From positions 1 through 28,426 of the forward strand of contig DIRC01000050.1 of assembly GCA_002427465.1 (NCBI GenBank): DNA of 28,426 bases. The letters are read 5' to 3'. A program made the position numbers and the translations under genes. Origin of the DNA: Clostridiales bacterium UBA5446 (GTDB lineage: Bacteria > Bacillota > Clostridia > Oscillospirales > Oscillospiraceae). A model generated the notes under the pieces. That model was not told where the DNA came from. It ran no database searches and was given only the letters and a program-made list of their open reading frames with translations. Below are positions 20,674 through 28,052 of the stretch, piece by piece (within the stretch, counting starts at the first letter, position 1; each line of letters opens with the position of its first letter).

Positions 20674-20703
20674 TGCATAGGAGGGATGTGGCCGATCATA
20701 CCA
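20674..20703 (+). promoter_or_regulatory. Candidate forespore sigma-G promoter of cassette gene 3
   Basis: TGCATA (20674-20679), 17-base spacer, CATACCA (20697-20703). The -35 matches the Bacillus sigma-G consensus TGMATA fully and the -10 matches CATWMTA at six of seven. Start of transcription near 20710 would leave about 22 bases with a GGGGGAGG ribosome site before the ATG at 20732. Confidence 0.5.
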
Positions 20704-20731
20704 CTATGCTGCCTGATGGGGGAGGTGGATC

Positions 20732-21082
20732 ATGTATAACCGTTACGAGGGAAATACCGGGCGCTATGTTCGGGTCGAAGAGCCGCCGCCGCGCACTTTG
20801 GCGCCATTTCCCGGCAGAACCAATCTGCCCACGCCCGGCCTGCCGGAACCGGAGCCAATAAAACTGCCGCTAATAAAACCGCCGCCCGGGGGGAGAGGCG
20901 GTTCGAGCAGTCTGTTTTCTCTCGGCGCCATACAGGAAAAACTGGAAGGCATCTTACCCAAGGTGCTGCCCGATGGCCTTGAAACGGAAGATCTGATCCT
21001 TATGCTGATCCTCTACCTGATGTATAAGGAAAGCGGAGACAAGGAATTTCTCATCATTCTGGGCGCAATGTTCCTGTTATGA
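20732..21082 (+). CDS. Small proline-rich protein with hydrophobic C-terminus (cassette gene 3)
   Basis: 116 residues. It begins MYNRYEGNTGRYVRV, followed by a long Pro-rich middle (EEPPPRTLAPFPGR ... PTPGLPEPEPIKLPLIKPPPGG). It ends with two short hydrophobic stretches, DLILMLILYLMY and EFLIILGAMFLL, separated by KESGDK, which could be a re-entrant hairpin at a membrane or an assembly motif. GGGGGAGG is 6 bases before the ATG. A candidate sigma-G promoter suggests forespore expression, so a spore-associated structural protein is a reasonable guess. No known coat, SASP or germination family was recognised. Its 3' end overlaps the convergent next gene by 6 bases. Confidence 0.78.
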   Translation: MYNRYEGNTGRYVRVEEPPPRTLAPFPGRTNLPTPGLPEPEPIKLPLIKPPPGGRGGSSSLFSLGAIQEKLEGILPKVLPDGLETEDLILMLILYLMYKESGDKEFLIILGAMFLL

Positions 21083-21823
21083 TTCGACGGCCTGTTCCGG
21101 GGCGGTGAACATATTGGCGTCCGGGGCTGAGATATCCGGGCTGCCGGAGGTCATCCGGTAAATCAGCGTATCCGCGTCGTAAGTTTCAGCGCCCATCAGC
21201 AGGCCGGTGTCGACAGATACATAGACCACATTGCGGTAATGATAAGTTTCGGAAAGATATTCCGCATAGATGCAGGATTCGCCCCCATACTCGATATACC
21301 CGGCGTCGGTTATGGCGGTGTCCGGCAGATCCAGAAGCGCCTCGTAGGTCAGGCAGCGAAGCCAAGAGTCGGCCTCGGCGGCGCTTCCGTCGGCGGGGGC
21401 CGTATAGACGCCATCCGCCCTGTCATACCAGATATAGAGCTGACCGCCGCGCAGCAGGATATTTTCAATATCGGCTCCGCGGCTCAGACGTATGCGGGTG
21501 TTGCCGCCGCTGACCCAGACATACAGATCCGTGCGTCCGCTGCCACCATCCCAAAAATCTTCCACCGTTACCATACGGTAGTAGCTTCCCGCGCGGCTGA
21601 GTCTGCTTATGACCGACTGGACGGTTTTCGGCGTGACCTCCGCCAGGGTGATACCGCTGCCGCCGTTGGCGGGATTATGGGTGTCGCCTCCGGCGGCGGG
21701 CGTTGGGAGTATGACCCGGGCGGTTTCCACAGAGGTGCTGTGCCCAAAAAGGGCATAGACGACTACCGCGGCGGTAATGGCGATCATGACGATCACGAAA
21801 ATGTTTGTTCTCTTGGCCTTCAC
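21077..21823 (-). CDS. Membrane-anchored extracytoplasmic protein of unknown function
   Basis: 248 residues. KAKR and one membrane helix (about 8-26, IFVIVMIAITAAVVVYALF) anchor a domain outside the membrane. A Pro/Gly-rich spacer follows, then a beta-rich domain from about residue 60. Segments such as YYRMVTVEDFWDGG, DLYVWVSGGNTRIRLSRG, LLRGGQLYIWYD and VVYVSVDTGLLMGAETYD resemble the curved sheet of LolA/RseB-like lipid- or peptide-binding proteins, but this is a judgement from strand pattern only. There is no lipobox. It overlaps the end of wecB by 4 bases (ATGA), so it is probably co-translated with wall-polymer genes. Its 3' end overlaps a convergent gene, leaving no room for a normal terminator. 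Confidence 0.75.
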   Translation of the reverse strand: MKAKRTNIFVIVMIAITAAVVVYALFGHSTSVETARVILPTPAAGGDTHNPANGGSGITLAEVTPKTVQSVISRLSRAGSYYRMVTVEDFWDGGSGRTDLYVWVSGGNTRIRLSRGADIENILLRGGQLYIWYDRADGVYTAPADGSAAEADSWLRCLTYEALLDLPDTAITDAGYIEYGGESCIYAEYLSETYHYRNVVYVSVDTGLLMGAETYDADTLIYRMTSGSPDISAPDANMFTAPEQAVES

Positions 21824-22965
21824 GGGAGAAACTCCTCCGGCGGATTTTTCGAGCGGCCGAAGCTGTACAGGATTCCGTCGGCAATTCTGGGACAGGCCTT
21901 CCCGTCGCCGTATGGGTTGACCGAACGGGCCATGGCCTCATATTTCCGCCTGTCGGTCAAAAGTTCCGCAGTCAGGCTCTCGATCCTCATCCTGTCCGTG
22001 CCGGCAAGGATGACGGTGCCGGCCTCCACGGCCTCCGGCCGTTCGGTTTCCCGGCGGAGGACAAGCACCGGCTTGCCCAGCGCCGGAGCCTCCTCCTGAA
22101 TGCCGCCGGAGTCGGTCATGACAATGTAGCTTCTGGCCATCAGGCGGTGCATATCCACGGCGTCGAGCGGCTCGATCAGCTTTACGTTGGCAAGTCCGGA
22201 CAACTGACCGTACGCAGCTTTTCGGACGATGGGACTCAGATGGACGGGATAGACGAAAAGGGTGTCCGGAAAGTTTTCAGCCGTGGTTCGGATAGCGCCC
22301 ATTATGTTCTGCATGGGCTCGCCATAGTTTTCCCGGCGGTGGCAGGTGACCGTCACGATACGGCGGTTTACATAATCTATATCCTTCAACTGGGGGGAGA
22401 CAAAGCCGTCACCTTGAGCGGTGTATTTCAGCGCGTCAATCACAGTGTTGCCGGTGACAAAAATATGACCGTCGGCACCTTCGCGCCGAAGATTTTCCGC
22501 GTTGCGCGAGGTGGGCGCGAAGTGAAGGGTAGCCAACTGGCCCGTGAGCCGGCGATTCATTTCCTCCGGATAGGGGGAATCCCGGTCAAAGGTGCGCAGG
22601 CCGGCCTCCACATGGCCGACGGGAATTTTCGCATAAAAGGCGGCCAGGGCAGCCGCAAGGGTCGTGGTGGTATCCCCGTGAACCAGAACCAGATCCGGCC
22701 GGGATTCGTCAAATACATCGCCCAGGCCCAGTAGGATGCGTGTCGTAATGTCCGCCAGGGTTTGATCCTTCTGCATGATATCAAGATCAAAGTCCGGCGA
22801 GATCCCGAACACGGACAGTACGCTGTCCAGCATTTCCCGGTGTTGGGCGGTGACGCAGACTGTGGCCTGGATATCGGCCCGCCGCGTCAGCTCCAGGGCG
22901 AGGGGGGCCATTTTGATCGCCTCCGGCCTGGTGCCGAAGACAGACATGACTTTAAGGGGCGGCAT
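21820..22965 (-). CDS. wecB: UDP-N-acetylglucosamine 2-epimerase (non-hydrolysing)
   Basis: 381 residues from an ATG at 22965, chosen because AGAGGAGG lies 9 bases upstream; an ATG 45 bases earlier has a poorer site. Family motifs are all seen: FGTRPEAIKMAPL at the start, CVTAQHREMLD, HGDTTTTLAAALAA, HVEAGLRTFDRDSPYPEEMNR, FVTGNTVIDAL, CHRREN and the UDP-binding DSGGIQEEAP. It interconverts UDP-GlcNAc and UDP-ManNAc, feeding ManNAc for teichoic-acid linkage units or capsule. It overlaps the end of the upstream sugar-phosphate transferase gene by 14 bases and overlaps the next gene by 4, so all three are likely translated together. A TagA-like ManNAc transferase is not in the window. Confidence 0.96.
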   Translation of the reverse strand: MPPLKVMSVFGTRPEAIKMAPLALELTRRADIQATVCVTAQHREMLDSVLSVFGISPDFDLDIMQKDQTLADITTRILLGLGDVFDESRPDLVLVHGDTTTTLAAALAAFYAKIPVGHVEAGLRTFDRDSPYPEEMNRRLTGQLATLHFAPTSRNAENLRREGADGHIFVTGNTVIDALKYTAQGDGFVSPQLKDIDYVNRRIVTVTCHRRENYGEPMQNIMGAIRTTAENFPDTLFVYPVHLSPIVRKAAYGQLSGLANVKLIEPLDAVDMHRLMARSYIVMTDSGGIQEEAPALGKPVLVLRRETERPEAVEAGTVILAGTDRMRIESLTAELLTDRRKYEAMARSVNPYGDGKACPRIADGILYSFGRSKNPPEEFLP

Positions 22966-24052
22966 CTTTTCCAGCCTCCTCTGAATTTGTTTGTTGGGGG
23001 TGGTATTCATGACCCTTCAGGGTTTTTCTGATGAAAACGCCCACGACCACCGCAAGAAACAGCGCTGTAGCCAAGAGCCATGTGCGAACGGCGCCGCTGG
23101 TGGCCAGCACCACGGCGGACAGGCCAAGTACGGCAGATATGGCGTAAAGGATCGCCACGGCCTGCTTTTGAGACAGGCCCATGTCAATCAGCCGGTGGTG
23201 CAGATGACCCCTGTCCGGCGTCATGGGATTTTGCCCCTTAAGAAGACGGCGGAGTATGGCGAACAGGGTATCGAAAAGGGGCAGGGCAAGGGCCATGATG
23301 GGGACTACAAAAGTCACCACGGCATAGAATTTGAACATGCCTACGACGGAAACCGTGGCAAGGACATAGCCGAGAAGAAGGGCACCGGTGTCGCCCATGA
23401 AAATCTTTGCCGGATTGAGGTTGTAGGGCATGAAGCCCAGGCAGGCGCCCATCAGGGCCGCGAGAATCAGAGCCACGTTCCCTTCGGAGACCAGAAGTGC
23501 GACGACGAACATGGTGATGGAGGAAATGATTGAGACCCCAACAGCCAGTCCGTCCAGCCCGTCAATGAGATTAACGGAGTTGGTGATCCCTACAATCCAT
23601 AAAACCGTGACCGGTATGGATAACACGCCAAGAATGAGGGCCTGATCGTCGCCGAAGGTGGCCGGGCTCCGCAGAACCATGATGACGACGCCGTGGAGGA
23701 CGGCAATGACAGCGGCGAAGATCTGGATGATCAGCTTAATCCACGCTTTAAGGGGGGTCACATCGTCGATTGCCCCGCAGGCCACGATGACCACAGAGCC
23801 AAGCAGTATTCCGCGTATCTGCCGGGTGATATCTGCAAACAGCACGACGCTGAGGAAAAACCCCAGGAATATTGCCAGTCCGCCCATGCGGGGAATCGGG
23901 TGGTCATGGACCCGACGGGCCTCTCTGGGAACGTCGATGGCGCCTATCTTTTGAGCAAACATTTTTGCTATGGGCGTTGCGGCAAAGCTGATTGCAAAAC
24001 CGACGGCAATTGCCATAACCGCCCTTATCCACACCGCTGTATTCAGGAACAT
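22952..24052 (-). CDS. tagO: Undecaprenyl-phosphate GlcNAc-1-phosphate transferase (TagO/WecA type)
   Basis: 366 residues with about ten to eleven membrane helices. The polyprenyl-phosphate sugar-1-phosphate transferase motifs are intact: DHPIPRMGGLAIF, CGAIDDVTPLKAW, NSVNLIDGLDGLA, FMGDTGALLLG and the cytoplasmic DRGHLHHRLIDMGLS loop with the histidine cluster of the WecA/TagO branch. The enzyme transfers GlcNAc-1-phosphate from UDP-GlcNAc to undecaprenyl phosphate, the first step of wall teichoic-acid and related polymers. GGAG lies 8 bases before the ATG. It lies 18 bases after trpS and is directly coupled to wecB. Confidence 0.94.
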   Translation of the reverse strand: MFLNTAVWIRAVMAIAVGFAISFAATPIAKMFAQKIGAIDVPREARRVHDHPIPRMGGLAIFLGFFLSVVLFADITRQIRGILLGSVVIVACGAIDDVTPLKAWIKLIIQIFAAVIAVLHGVVIMVLRSPATFGDDQALILGVLSIPVTVLWIVGITNSVNLIDGLDGLAVGVSIISSITMFVVALLVSEGNVALILAALMGACLGFMPYNLNPAKIFMGDTGALLLGYVLATVSVVGMFKFYAVVTFVVPIMALALPLFDTLFAILRRLLKGQNPMTPDRGHLHHRLIDMGLSQKQAVAILYAISAVLGLSAVVLATSGAVRTWLLATALFLAVVVGVFIRKTLKGHEYHPQQTNSEEAGKDAAP

Positions 24053-24070
24053 GTTTCTATCTCCAGCCTA

Positions 24071-25081
24071 TTATTTTGCGATAAATCCGAGCTTCTTGTA
24101 CACTTTGCGCAGGGTCTTTTCCGCTGTATGGGCGGCCTTCTCCGCGCCGAGCTTATAGACGCTTTCGAGATAGGCCTTGTCCTGCAATATCCGCACCGCC
24201 TCCTCGCGGACCGGACGAAGCTGTTCGATAACCGCCTGGCCGACGGCGGCCTTAAAGGCACCGTAGCCTTTGCCGCAGAATTCATTTTCAATTTCTTCAA
24301 AAGTGCGGCCGGTGGAGCCGGCATATATCTGCATAAGGTTTGAAACGCCGGGCTTGGCTGCCGGATCGAACCGCACGCAGTTTTCGGCGGTATCGGAGTC
24401 GGTCACGGCGCGTTTGAATTTCCGCATGATATCGTCCGGGCTTTCCATAAGATGCACGCAGCCGCCTGGGTCCTTATCGGATTTTGACATCTTGCTCGTG
24501 GGCTCCGTAAGGCTCATGATTCTGGCGCCCACCTTGGGGATATAAGCCTGGGGAATCGTAAACACGTCGCCATAAATATTATTAAAGCGCATGGCGATGT
24601 CGCGGCAAATCTCCACATGCTGCCTCTGGTCGTCGCCTACGGGGACAAAATCAGTTTGGTAAAGCAGGATATCCGCGGCCATCAGCGCGGGATAGGTAAA
24701 AAGGCCGGCATTGATGTTTTCGGTGTTTTTTGCGCTTTTGTCCTTAAACTGTGTCATGCGGGACAATTCGCCGAACATGGTGTAGCAGCTTAGCACCCAT
24801 CCCAGCTCGGCATGGGCTGGAACATGGCTCTGCACAAACAGGGTAACCTTCCGGGGATCCAGGCCACAGGCGATGTATTGCGCAAGCTGCTCCAGGGTGC
24901 GGCGGCGAAGGTCTGCCGGAACCTGGCGGACAGTTATCGCGTGCATGTCCACAATACAGTAAAACGCGTTGTATTCGTCGATCATCTCAACCCAGTTTTT
25001 GATTGCGCCCATATATGAGCCAAGGGTCAGATCACCGGAGGGCTGTATGCCCGAAAATATTATTTTCCTATTATCCATCAT
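24071..25081 (-). CDS. trpS: Tryptophanyl-tRNA synthetase
   Basis: 336 residues, the normal bacterial length. The class I signatures are the HIGH-equivalent region SGIQPSGDLTLGSYMGAI and KMSKS in LTEPTSKMSKSDKDPGG. The tryptophan pocket residues in DMHAITV and the M-A-A-D-I-L-L-Y-Q-T-D segment are also present. It charges tRNA-Trp. Two adjacent ATG codons follow GAGG by 8 bases. A T-box leader, often found before trpS in Firmicutes, is not visible in the 118 bases upstream: there is no GGGTGG-type antiterminator, only a long hairpin. It is followed closely by wall-polymer genes. Confidence 0.97.
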   Translation of the reverse strand: MMDNRKIIFSGIQPSGDLTLGSYMGAIKNWVEMIDEYNAFYCIVDMHAITVRQVPADLRRRTLEQLAQYIACGLDPRKVTLFVQSHVPAHAELGWVLSCYTMFGELSRMTQFKDKSAKNTENINAGLFTYPALMAADILLYQTDFVPVGDDQRQHVEICRDIAMRFNNIYGDVFTIPQAYIPKVGARIMSLTEPTSKMSKSDKDPGGCVHLMESPDDIMRKFKRAVTDSDTAENCVRFDPAAKPGVSNLMQIYAGSTGRTFEEIENEFCGKGYGAFKAAVGQAVIEQLRPVREEAVRILQDKAYLESVYKLGAEKAAHTAEKTLRKVYKKLGFIAK

Positions 25082-25110
25082 CGATTCGTCCTCAAGTCGT
25101 TAGAAATTGT

Positions 25111-25161
25111 TTTTCCCGGCGGATTATCGGGATCGCAGTGATCTCCGATCCGCCGGGAAAA
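25111..25161 (-). other. Long imperfect hairpin between the aminotransferase gene and trpS
   Basis: Outer arms TTTTCCCGGCGGAT (25111-25124) and ATCCGCCGGGAAAA (25148-25161) are exact complements. Inside, CGG-GATC and GATC-T-CCG can pair with a GCAGT loop. There is no T-run on the 3' side on either strand: the stem closes with A residues. It is not a standard terminator and may be a leader or processing structure for trpS. Confidence 0.6.
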
Positions 25162-25199
25162 CGTCGCTGTGGTTTACTCGGCGAAACCGGAGGAACGCA

Positions 25200-26390
25200 T
25201 TACATGCCGCAGTCTTTTGCCAGCGCCGCGAAAGCCGGCATGGAACGCTTGATCATGTCGGGTGATACGCAGTAAGCGATGCGCACGTATCCCGGCGTGC
25301 CGAAGGAGGTGCCGGGAACAAGCAGGAGGAGGCGCTTTCTTGCGGCCTCGACAAACGCCTTTTCGTCGGCCAGAGGTGATTTTACCCACAGATAAAACGC
25401 GCCGGAGGGATAAGCGCATTCAAAGCCCAGCTCCCGCAGGCCGTTATACAGCAGGCGGCGGTTGTGATCATACCCGGAGATATCGGTTTTTTCATCCAGG
25501 CAGCGCATGACGACGCGCTGGATGAGTGAGGGGCAGTTGATAAAGCCGAGGGTTCGGTTGGATACGACCGCGCCGTCGAAAATCAGCTGGGAATCGTCCG
25601 CATCGGGGTGGACGGCCAGATATCCGACCCGCTCTCCCGGCAGGGAAAGAGACTTGGACCAGGAATAGCAGACGATGGTATTCCGGTAGAAGTTGGGGAT
25701 ATAGGGAACCTGGACGCCGTCGTAGGCCAGCTCGCGATAAGGCTCATCGGCAATGATATAGATGGGACTGCCGAACTCCGCCTGCTTTTTCTCCAGCATT
25801 GCGGCAATTTTTTCTATCATTTCCGCGGGATATACCACGCCGGAGGGGTTGTTCGGATTATTCAGGATTAGCGCTTTCGTGTTTTTGTTTATGGCGGCGG
25901 CGATTGCGTCCACATCGGGCATAAACCCGTCTTCGGCCTTTGTGGGAACTACCACAAGCTCACCATGCCAGTTTTTGACATAGCTGCCGTATTCAAAGAA
26001 ATAGGGAGATGTGACAATGACCTCGTCCCCAGGATTGAGGAGAGTTCTGAAAATGACGTTCAGTCCGCCCGACGCGCCGACGGTCATGACGATATTTTCC
26101 GCGGTAAAGGATGTGCCGTGGGTTTTATTGATCCAGGATGCGACAGCCGCGCGGACATCCGGAAAACCGGAGTTAGGCATATAGCCATGGACTAAAAGGC
26201 TGTCTTCATTGCTGATGATATCGATCACTGCCTTTTTGACAGCTTCCGGCGCGGGAAAATTCGGGTTGCCGATCGAATAATCAAAGACATTTTCACTGCC
26301 GTACTGGGAAGCGAGACGTTTACCGTCCTCAAACAGAGCGCGGATTGCGGAGCTGTTTTTTACCATCAAGCTAACATCCTGGGAGATCAT
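25200..26390 (-). CDS. PLP-dependent aminotransferase, class I/II (AspC-like)
   Basis: 396 residues. The fold-type I pattern is complete: YSIGNPNFPAPEAV at the N-terminus, MTVGASGGLNVIFRTLLNPGDEVIV, NNPNNPSGVVYP (substrate/cofactor asparagine), IADEPYREL (Asp to the pyridine nitrogen, Tyr to O3'), and the Schiff-base lysine in YSWSKSLSLPGERVGYL. The substrate-carboxylate arginine is near GTPGYVRIAYCVS. It transfers amino groups between amino acids and 2-oxo acids; the exact substrates (aspartate, aromatic or alanine type) cannot be told. AAGGAGG lies about 8 bases before the ATG. The promoter is divergent from gltX. Confidence 0.94.
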   Translation of the reverse strand: MISQDVSLMVKNSSAIRALFEDGKRLASQYGSENVFDYSIGNPNFPAPEAVKKAVIDIISNEDSLLVHGYMPNSGFPDVRAAVASWINKTHGTSFTAENIVMTVGASGGLNVIFRTLLNPGDEVIVTSPYFFEYGSYVKNWHGELVVVPTKAEDGFMPDVDAIAAAINKNTKALILNNPNNPSGVVYPAEMIEKIAAMLEKKQAEFGSPIYIIADEPYRELAYDGVQVPYIPNFYRNTIVCYSWSKSLSLPGERVGYLAVHPDADDSQLIFDGAVVSNRTLGFINCPSLIQRVVMRCLDEKTDISGYDHNRRLLYNGLRELGFECAYPSGAFYLWVKSPLADEKAFVEAARKRLLLLVPGTSFGTPGYVRIAYCVSPDMIKRSMPAFAALAKDCGM

Positions 26391-26424
26391 TTGTCTTTCC
26401 TCCTTGAATAATATCTAAAAACCT

Positions 26425-26453
26425 ATTTTAACACGTTTTCCCTGTTAATACAA
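26425..26453 (-). promoter_or_regulatory. Promoter of the aminotransferase gene
   Basis: Minus strand: TTGTAT (26453-26448), 17-base spacer, TAAAAT (26430-26425) with an upstream TGT that makes an extended -10. It is followed by an AAGGAGG ribosome site about 20 bases on. Confidence 0.6.
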
Positions 26454-26462
26454 TAGCTTCTC

Positions 26463-26491
26463 TTGACAACACGCATAATGTAAAATAATAT
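26463..26491 (+). promoter_or_regulatory. Promoter of gltX
   Basis: TTGACA (26463-26468), 17-base spacer, TAATAT (26486-26491). The -35 is perfect and the -10 matches four of six. The gltX ATG is 30 bases downstream with GGAGGAG between. Confidence 0.6.
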
Positions 26492-26521
26492 AAATAGGCT
26501 TATGATCTGGAGGAGATATTA

Positions 26522-27994
26522 ATGCAGGATGTAAAATGGTTTGCGGCTATGGAGGAGAAAATTCCCAAGGATGCGGTGAGGACGCGCTTCGCGCCCAGTC
26601 CAACGGGGTATATGCACGTGGGCAATCTCCGCACCGCGCTGTATGCCTATCTGATCGCCCGCAGGGGCGGCGGGAAGTTTATTCTTCGCATAGAAGACAC
26701 GGACCAGCAGCGTCTGGTAGAAGGCGCTGTGGATGCAATTTACCGGACAATGAGGGAATGCGGACTGGCCCACGACGAGGGGCCGGACGTGGGCGGTCCG
26801 GTGGGCCCATATATTCAGACCGAGCGCCGGGATCTTTATCGGGAATATGCCGAACTGCTGATAAGCAGGGGACATGCCTACCGGTGCTTTTGCGAAAAGG
26901 CGGAAGGCGCGGCGGAAGCTTCCTTTGAAAAGGACGAAGATCCGTGCCGCCGGATTTCACCGGAAGCCTCCGGGGCCAGGGCGGCCGGCGGAGAGCTGTT
27001 TGTTGTGCGGCAGAAAATACCGCAGGACGGGACGACCACATTTGTGGACGAAATATTCGGCGCCATCACCGTGCCAAATTCGGATCTTGACGATCAGGTT
27101 CTGATGAAGCGCGACGGCCTGCCGACGTATAATTTTGCAAATGTTGTGGACGATCACCTCATGGGGATTACCCACGTGGTGCGGGGAACCGAGTATCTCT
27201 CATCCACGCCGAAATATAATCTTCTGTATGAGGGGTTCGGCTGGGCGGCGCCGAAGTACGTTCACTGCTCCCCGGTCATGCGCGACCAGCATAACAAGAT
27301 GTCCAAGCGCCACGGAGACCCCTCCTATGAGGATCTTATTGCAGCCGGCTATCTGACGGAGGCGGTGGTGAACTATGTAGCCCTTCTGGGATGGTCGCCG
27401 GGGGGAGAGCGGGAGGTGTTTTCCCTTGCGGATCTTGAGCAGGCGTTCGATATCTCCGGTCTGTCCAAATCTCCGGCGATTTTTGATCTGGAAAAGCTGC
27501 GCTATTTCAACGCGGAATATATCCGCGCTATGAAGCCGGAGGCTTTCGCGGCGGCGGCGGAGCCTTATGTCAGGCAGGCGGTCAAAAATCCGGGGATTGA
27601 CCCCGGGGCCGTTGCCGCCCTTCTTCAGCCGCGTACGGAAGTGCTGACGGATATTCCTGGAAAACTGGGCTTTTTTGACGTGCTGCCCGAATACGGGAAC
27701 GAGCTGTTCACGAATAAAAAGGCAAAAACAGACCCGGCCGTTTCCCTGGAAATGCTGAATAAGACGCTGCCGGTGCTGGAAAAGTTGCAGCCATGGACGG
27801 ATGAGGCCATTCACGACGCGCTGGTGGAATTGGCTCAGAACCTTGGGGTCAAGAACGCCGCGGTGATGTGGCCGCTGCGCATCGCTGTTTCCGGGATGGC
27901 CGTAACCCCGGGCGGCGCCGTGGAAATCTGCGGGATATTGGGGAAAGCGGAGACGCTCCGGCGAATGGAAAACGGCATTAAAAAATTACGTTAA
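26522..27994 (+). CDS. gltX: Glutamyl-tRNA synthetase
   Basis: 490 residues. The class I signatures are HVGN in FAPSPTGYMHVGNLRTALY and KMSKR in DQHNKMSKRHGDPSYEDL. GKFILRIEDTDQQR and YRCFCEK are family-typical, and the C-terminal anticodon-binding domain (from about 340) is complete, ending with a conserved GAVEICGILGK. A 16-residue N-terminal extension precedes the first motif. The start is the ATG 7 bases after GGAGGAG. No gatCAB or glnS is adjacent; many Clostridia use GltX with the amidotransferase for Gln-tRNA as well. Confidence 0.97.
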   Translation: MQDVKWFAAMEEKIPKDAVRTRFAPSPTGYMHVGNLRTALYAYLIARRGGGKFILRIEDTDQQRLVEGAVDAIYRTMRECGLAHDEGPDVGGPVGPYIQTERRDLYREYAELLISRGHAYRCFCEKAEGAAEASFEKDEDPCRRISPEASGARAAGGELFVVRQKIPQDGTTTFVDEIFGAITVPNSDLDDQVLMKRDGLPTYNFANVVDDHLMGITHVVRGTEYLSSTPKYNLLYEGFGWAAPKYVHCSPVMRDQHNKMSKRHGDPSYEDLIAAGYLTEAVVNYVALLGWSPGGEREVFSLADLEQAFDISGLSKSPAIFDLEKLRYFNAEYIRAMKPEAFAAAAEPYVRQAVKNPGIDPGAVAALLQPRTEVLTDIPGKLGFFDVLPEYGNELFTNKKAKTDPAVSLEMLNKTLPVLEKLQPWTDEAIHDALVELAQNLGVKNAAVMWPLRIAVSGMAVTPGGAVEICGILGKAETLRRMENGIKKLR

Positions 27995-28010
27995 AAATTA
28001 CTAATACTGA

Positions 28011-28049
28011 AAACACCTCCTTCGGTAAAACTAGCCGAAGGAGGTGTTT
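28011..28049 (+). terminator. gltX terminator-like hairpin that covers the ypeB ribosome site
   Basis: A 15-bp perfect stem (AAACACCTCCTTCGG at 28011-28025 with its complement at 28035-28049) is followed by GTTTTG. The 3' arm carries AAGGAGGTG, the ribosome binding site for the next gene, and the 5' arm copies the anti-SD sequence of 16S rRNA. Confidence 0.75.
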
Positions 28050-28052
28050 GTT

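Noticed and set aside
24025..24033. A perfect DnaA box (TTATCCACA)
   Set aside because: Single copy inside the tagO-like coding region with no cluster of further boxes and no AT-rich unwinding region, so it does not support an origin.
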